Part shown: one piece after another, positions 17,101 through 18,333 of the stretch
Layout of the letters: each line of letters opens with the position of its first letter
Numbering within the stretch: the first letter of the stretch is position 1
Source: an uncultured Verrucomicrobiota bacterium
Lineage (GTDB): Bacteria > Verrucomicrobiota > Kiritimatiellia > RFP12 > UBA1067
Direction of reading: 5' to 3'
Length of the DNA stretch: 18,333 bases
Assembly (NCBI GenBank): GCA_937901395.1
Contig: CALCDB010000028.1
Location: 1 to 18,333, forward strand
Position numbers and translations under genes: made by a program
The notes under the pieces: model-generated
What the model saw: only the letters and a program-made list of their open reading frames with translations
What the model was told of the DNA's origin: nothing
Database searches by the model: none

Positions 17101-17435
17101 GGCTTGATGAGGGTGTCTCCAACTGCGATTATGGTGTCGGATCCGCGGATAACTCCTCCTATCACTGCATCCTTGGGGAAATGCAGCGAGCGGAGCGGGC
17201 CTTTGGTGATGAGGCTGTCGGGGTTGACGATATATTCAACCACGTCGGCGTCGGACCCGTTGAGGCACTTGATGGTGCGCACCTTGTCGCTCATAGTGAA
17301 GCGGAAAATCCTGCCGGCGGTGATGAGTTTCTTGTTGATCACCGAGTCGATGCCCATCTCCTCGGCGAGCGAGATATACTCGAGGTTCTCCACCTCCGCT
17401 ATGGTCTTGCTCACTCCCATCTTCTTGGCTATGTG
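17034..17435 (-). CDS. trkA: TrkA potassium-uptake protein, C-terminal fragment
   Basis: TrkA is the cytoplasmic NAD-binding regulatory subunit of the Trk/Ktr K+ channel. The fragment starts inside a Rossmann domain at AKKMGVSKTIAEVENLEY and ends with a complete RCK-C domain, including VIGGVIRGSDTIIAVGDTLI and RVAVFALPDAVKDVERFF before the natural stop at 17034-17036. About the first two thirds or more of a normal roughly 450-residue TrkA is missing; the frame continues upstream into an unrelated sensor protein. TrkA from Bacteroidales fits best. Confidence 0.85.
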   Translation of the reverse strand, partial: HIAKKMGVSKTIAEVENLEYISLAEEMGIDSVINKKLITAGRIFRFTMSDKVRTIKCLNGSDADVVEYIVNPDSLITKGPLRSLHFPKDAVIGGVIRGSDTIIAVGDTLIKPYDRVAVFALPDAVKDVERFFA

Positions 17436-17822
17436 GTAGGTGATTTCGTCATAATAGCCGAAGAACAGAAGCTCATCGTGCCCGTTCTCCTTGGCTACTC
17501 TCCTCAGGTCCTCGGAATTCTCTACTATCTGGGTGTAATAGTCTGTATTGTCTACACCAGTGCTCAGCCTGTTGTAATGCTTGACTCGGTAGTGGAGCGC
17601 AAGACACTGGAGATAGCTGTCGTCGCTTTCCCTCGCCTGATAGAGCAGCTGGTTGCAGAAAACCAGACAAGAATCCTTGCCGATAAGAGCATCTCCCTTG
17701 TCGCGAACCCACTCATACTCGGGCCTTATCTTGGCGATGGGCCTGGTCTGTTGGGCGCCGGCTGAGATAGACAAGTGGATTGCCGACAGAATTAAGATAC
17801 AGATAATTAACCTTAATCTCAT
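17436..17822 (-). CDS. N-terminal part of a Bacteroidales-like periplasmic sensor protein
   Basis: I chose ATG 17822, which gives a clean signal peptide (MRLRLIICILILSAIHLSIS). An ATG at 17906 would add 28 poor residues. The exported part is helical, with the spaced aromatics of TPR-like repeats (DSCLVFCNQLLYQARESDDS and, further on, DELLFFGYYDEITYH). Such domains precede a membrane helix and a histidine kinase or AraC HTH in Bacteroidales regulators. The frame then passes without a stop into TrkA at about 17,435, so the true C-terminus is lost. The exact family is not recognised. Confidence 0.6.
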
Positions 17823-17892
17823 AGTGTTGTTCACAGATGATACAAAAATGAGAAAAAATTGCGATATTTGGTCAATATAAATAAACTTACTT
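17823..17892. promoter_or_regulatory. Divergent AT-rich intergenic region
   Basis: A 70-bp AT-rich gap between the sensor (leftward) and the alcohol dehydrogenase (rightward). It must hold both promoters if the two genes are natural neighbours. A TTTG at 17867-17870 fits half of a Bacteroidetes promoter, but I see no convincing TAnnTTTG partner. Confidence 0.3.
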
Positions 17893-18333
17893 ATGGTAAA
17901 CTTCAAATATTACGCTCCTACGAGAGTAGAATTCGGAAAGAATACAGAAAATAAGGTTGCTGAGCTCATTAAGCAGTTCGGCGGAACAAAGGTTCTCGTC
18001 CATTACGGCGGACAGAGTGCGATAAAGTCAGGCCTTCTCGGAAAGGTCGAGGCTCAGCTCAAGGAAGCGGGCATAGAGTATGTCCTCCTCGGTGGAGTAG
18101 TGCCTAATCCACGCCTCTCGAAGGTGCGTGAGGGACTCGAAATCTGCCATCGTGAGGGTATTGATTTCCTCCTCGCTGTCGGTGGTGAAGAACACCACGC
18201 CGCTGCCGCCCTCGCCGTATTCCGCAGCGCCGCCGCCCGCGTGAATGACCATATTGATCTCCCCCTCGTACATGGCGATCGCCACCCGTCTGATGACGTC
18301 CCGGGGGAAACCGAGCTGACGCAGCGATTTTTT
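17893..18333 (+). CDS. Iron-containing alcohol dehydrogenase, N-terminal fragment
   Basis: Residues 1-98 match the N-terminus of the NAD(P)H-dependent butanol/alcohol dehydrogenases of the iron-dependent family, which reduce aldehydes to alcohols: YYAPTRVEFGKNTENKV (6-22), VLVHYGGQSAIKSG (34-47), GGVVPNPRLSKVREG (67-81) and DFLLAVGG (91-98). The family then requires GSVIDSAKAI, but after codon 98 (18,186) the frame reads EEHHAAAALAVF and other sequence with no family match; that DNA is coding on the other strand. The frame stays open to the window end. Only 17,893-18,186 is real dehydrogenase. Confidence 0.82.
   Translation, partial: MVNFKYYAPTRVEFGKNTENKVAELIKQFGGTKVLVHYGGQSAIKSGLLGKVEAQLKEAGIEYVLLGGVVPNPRLSKVREGLEICHREGIDFLLAVGGEEHHAAAALAVFRSAAARVNDHIDLPLVHGDRHPSDDVPGETELTQRFF
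18229..18333 (-). CDS. Anti-sigma-factor serine kinase (HATPase) fragment
   Basis: Read leftward from the window edge, the sequence encodes SLRQLGFPRDVIRRVAIAMY, then EGEINMVIHAGGG. This matches the first ATPase helix and N-box (E..MN.VIHA) of small SpoIIAB/RsbW-like anti-sigma regulatory factors, which bind a sigma factor or phosphorylate its anti-anti-sigma partner. Left of 18,229 the match fades into a Gly-rich stretch (AAEYGEGGSGVVFF) of unknown origin before the dehydrogenase antisense. Such proteins are common in Firmicutes and Actinobacteria. This is a third source organism or locus for the contig end. Confidence 0.65.

Noticed and set aside
16614..17765. 383-residue plus-strand frame across the AraC and trkA/sensor region
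   Set aside because: It crosses two suspected assembly breaks and is antisense to recognised TrkA; composition is not protein-like.
14955..17822. MetRS-AraC and sensor-TrkA as new natural fusion proteins
   Set aside because: Both joins cut domains mid-fold, coincide with composition shifts and lie in a stretch with several other broken genes.

Overview
The window reads as a metagenome-assembled contig in two parts. Positions 1 to about 16,440 look like one bacterial genome. The last 1.9 kb is a patchwork of gene pieces from other bacteria. The main genome's 16S rRNA carries the TTTGGTTAAGTCC signature typical of the PVC superphylum. Together with the gene content (GspL/GspM/GspD-like secretion genes, Fkp-type fucose salvage), this suggests a Verrucomicrobiota or Kiritimatiellota relative, probably a host-gut lineage. 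That placement is inference from memory of 16S signatures, not a computed tree.

Layout, left to right. The 3' half of a 16S rRNA gene (1-780) is followed by a strong intrinsic terminator, with no tRNA, 23S or 5S gene. Next comes a phosphofructokinase gene with its own extended -10 promoter. A promoter overlapping the pfk stop codon then drives a four-gene housekeeping operon: purN, a short ispA-like prenyl synthase, a beta-CASP metallo-beta-lactamase RNase, and a compact fucokinase/fucose-1-P guanylyltransferase (fkp).

A second tight operon (7,124-14,933) holds seven genes. They encode a GspL-like protein, a GspM-like protein, a GspD-type secretin with a charged coiled-coil tail, a TolA-like membrane coiled-coil protein, a KASIII-type ketosynthase, an ACP-FkbH fusion, and a free acyl carrier protein. 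Every junction in it overlaps or is within 2 nt. The last three genes form a complete-looking kit for making a glyceryl-type thioester on a carrier protein and condensing it. The same trio occurs in tetronate and some surface-glycan pathways. Finding it welded to an envelope secretin operon is the most interesting biology here.

metG follows, with an extended -10 promoter about 10 nt before its ATG. Three of the four promoters seen here put the predicted transcription start within a few nucleotides of the start codon, so leaderless or near-leaderless translation may be common in this genome.

From about 16,440 onward the sequence is not credible as one chromosome. metG breaks in frame into an AraC-type DNA-binding domain. 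A second AraC-type HTH runs into the antisense of a trkA C-terminus. The trkA piece is fused in frame to the N-terminal half of a Bacteroidales-like periplasmic sensor. An iron-containing alcohol dehydrogenase stops after 98 residues and runs into the antisense of an anti-sigma-factor kinase fragment. The in-frame fusions in this part should be treated as assembly artefacts unless long reads show otherwise.
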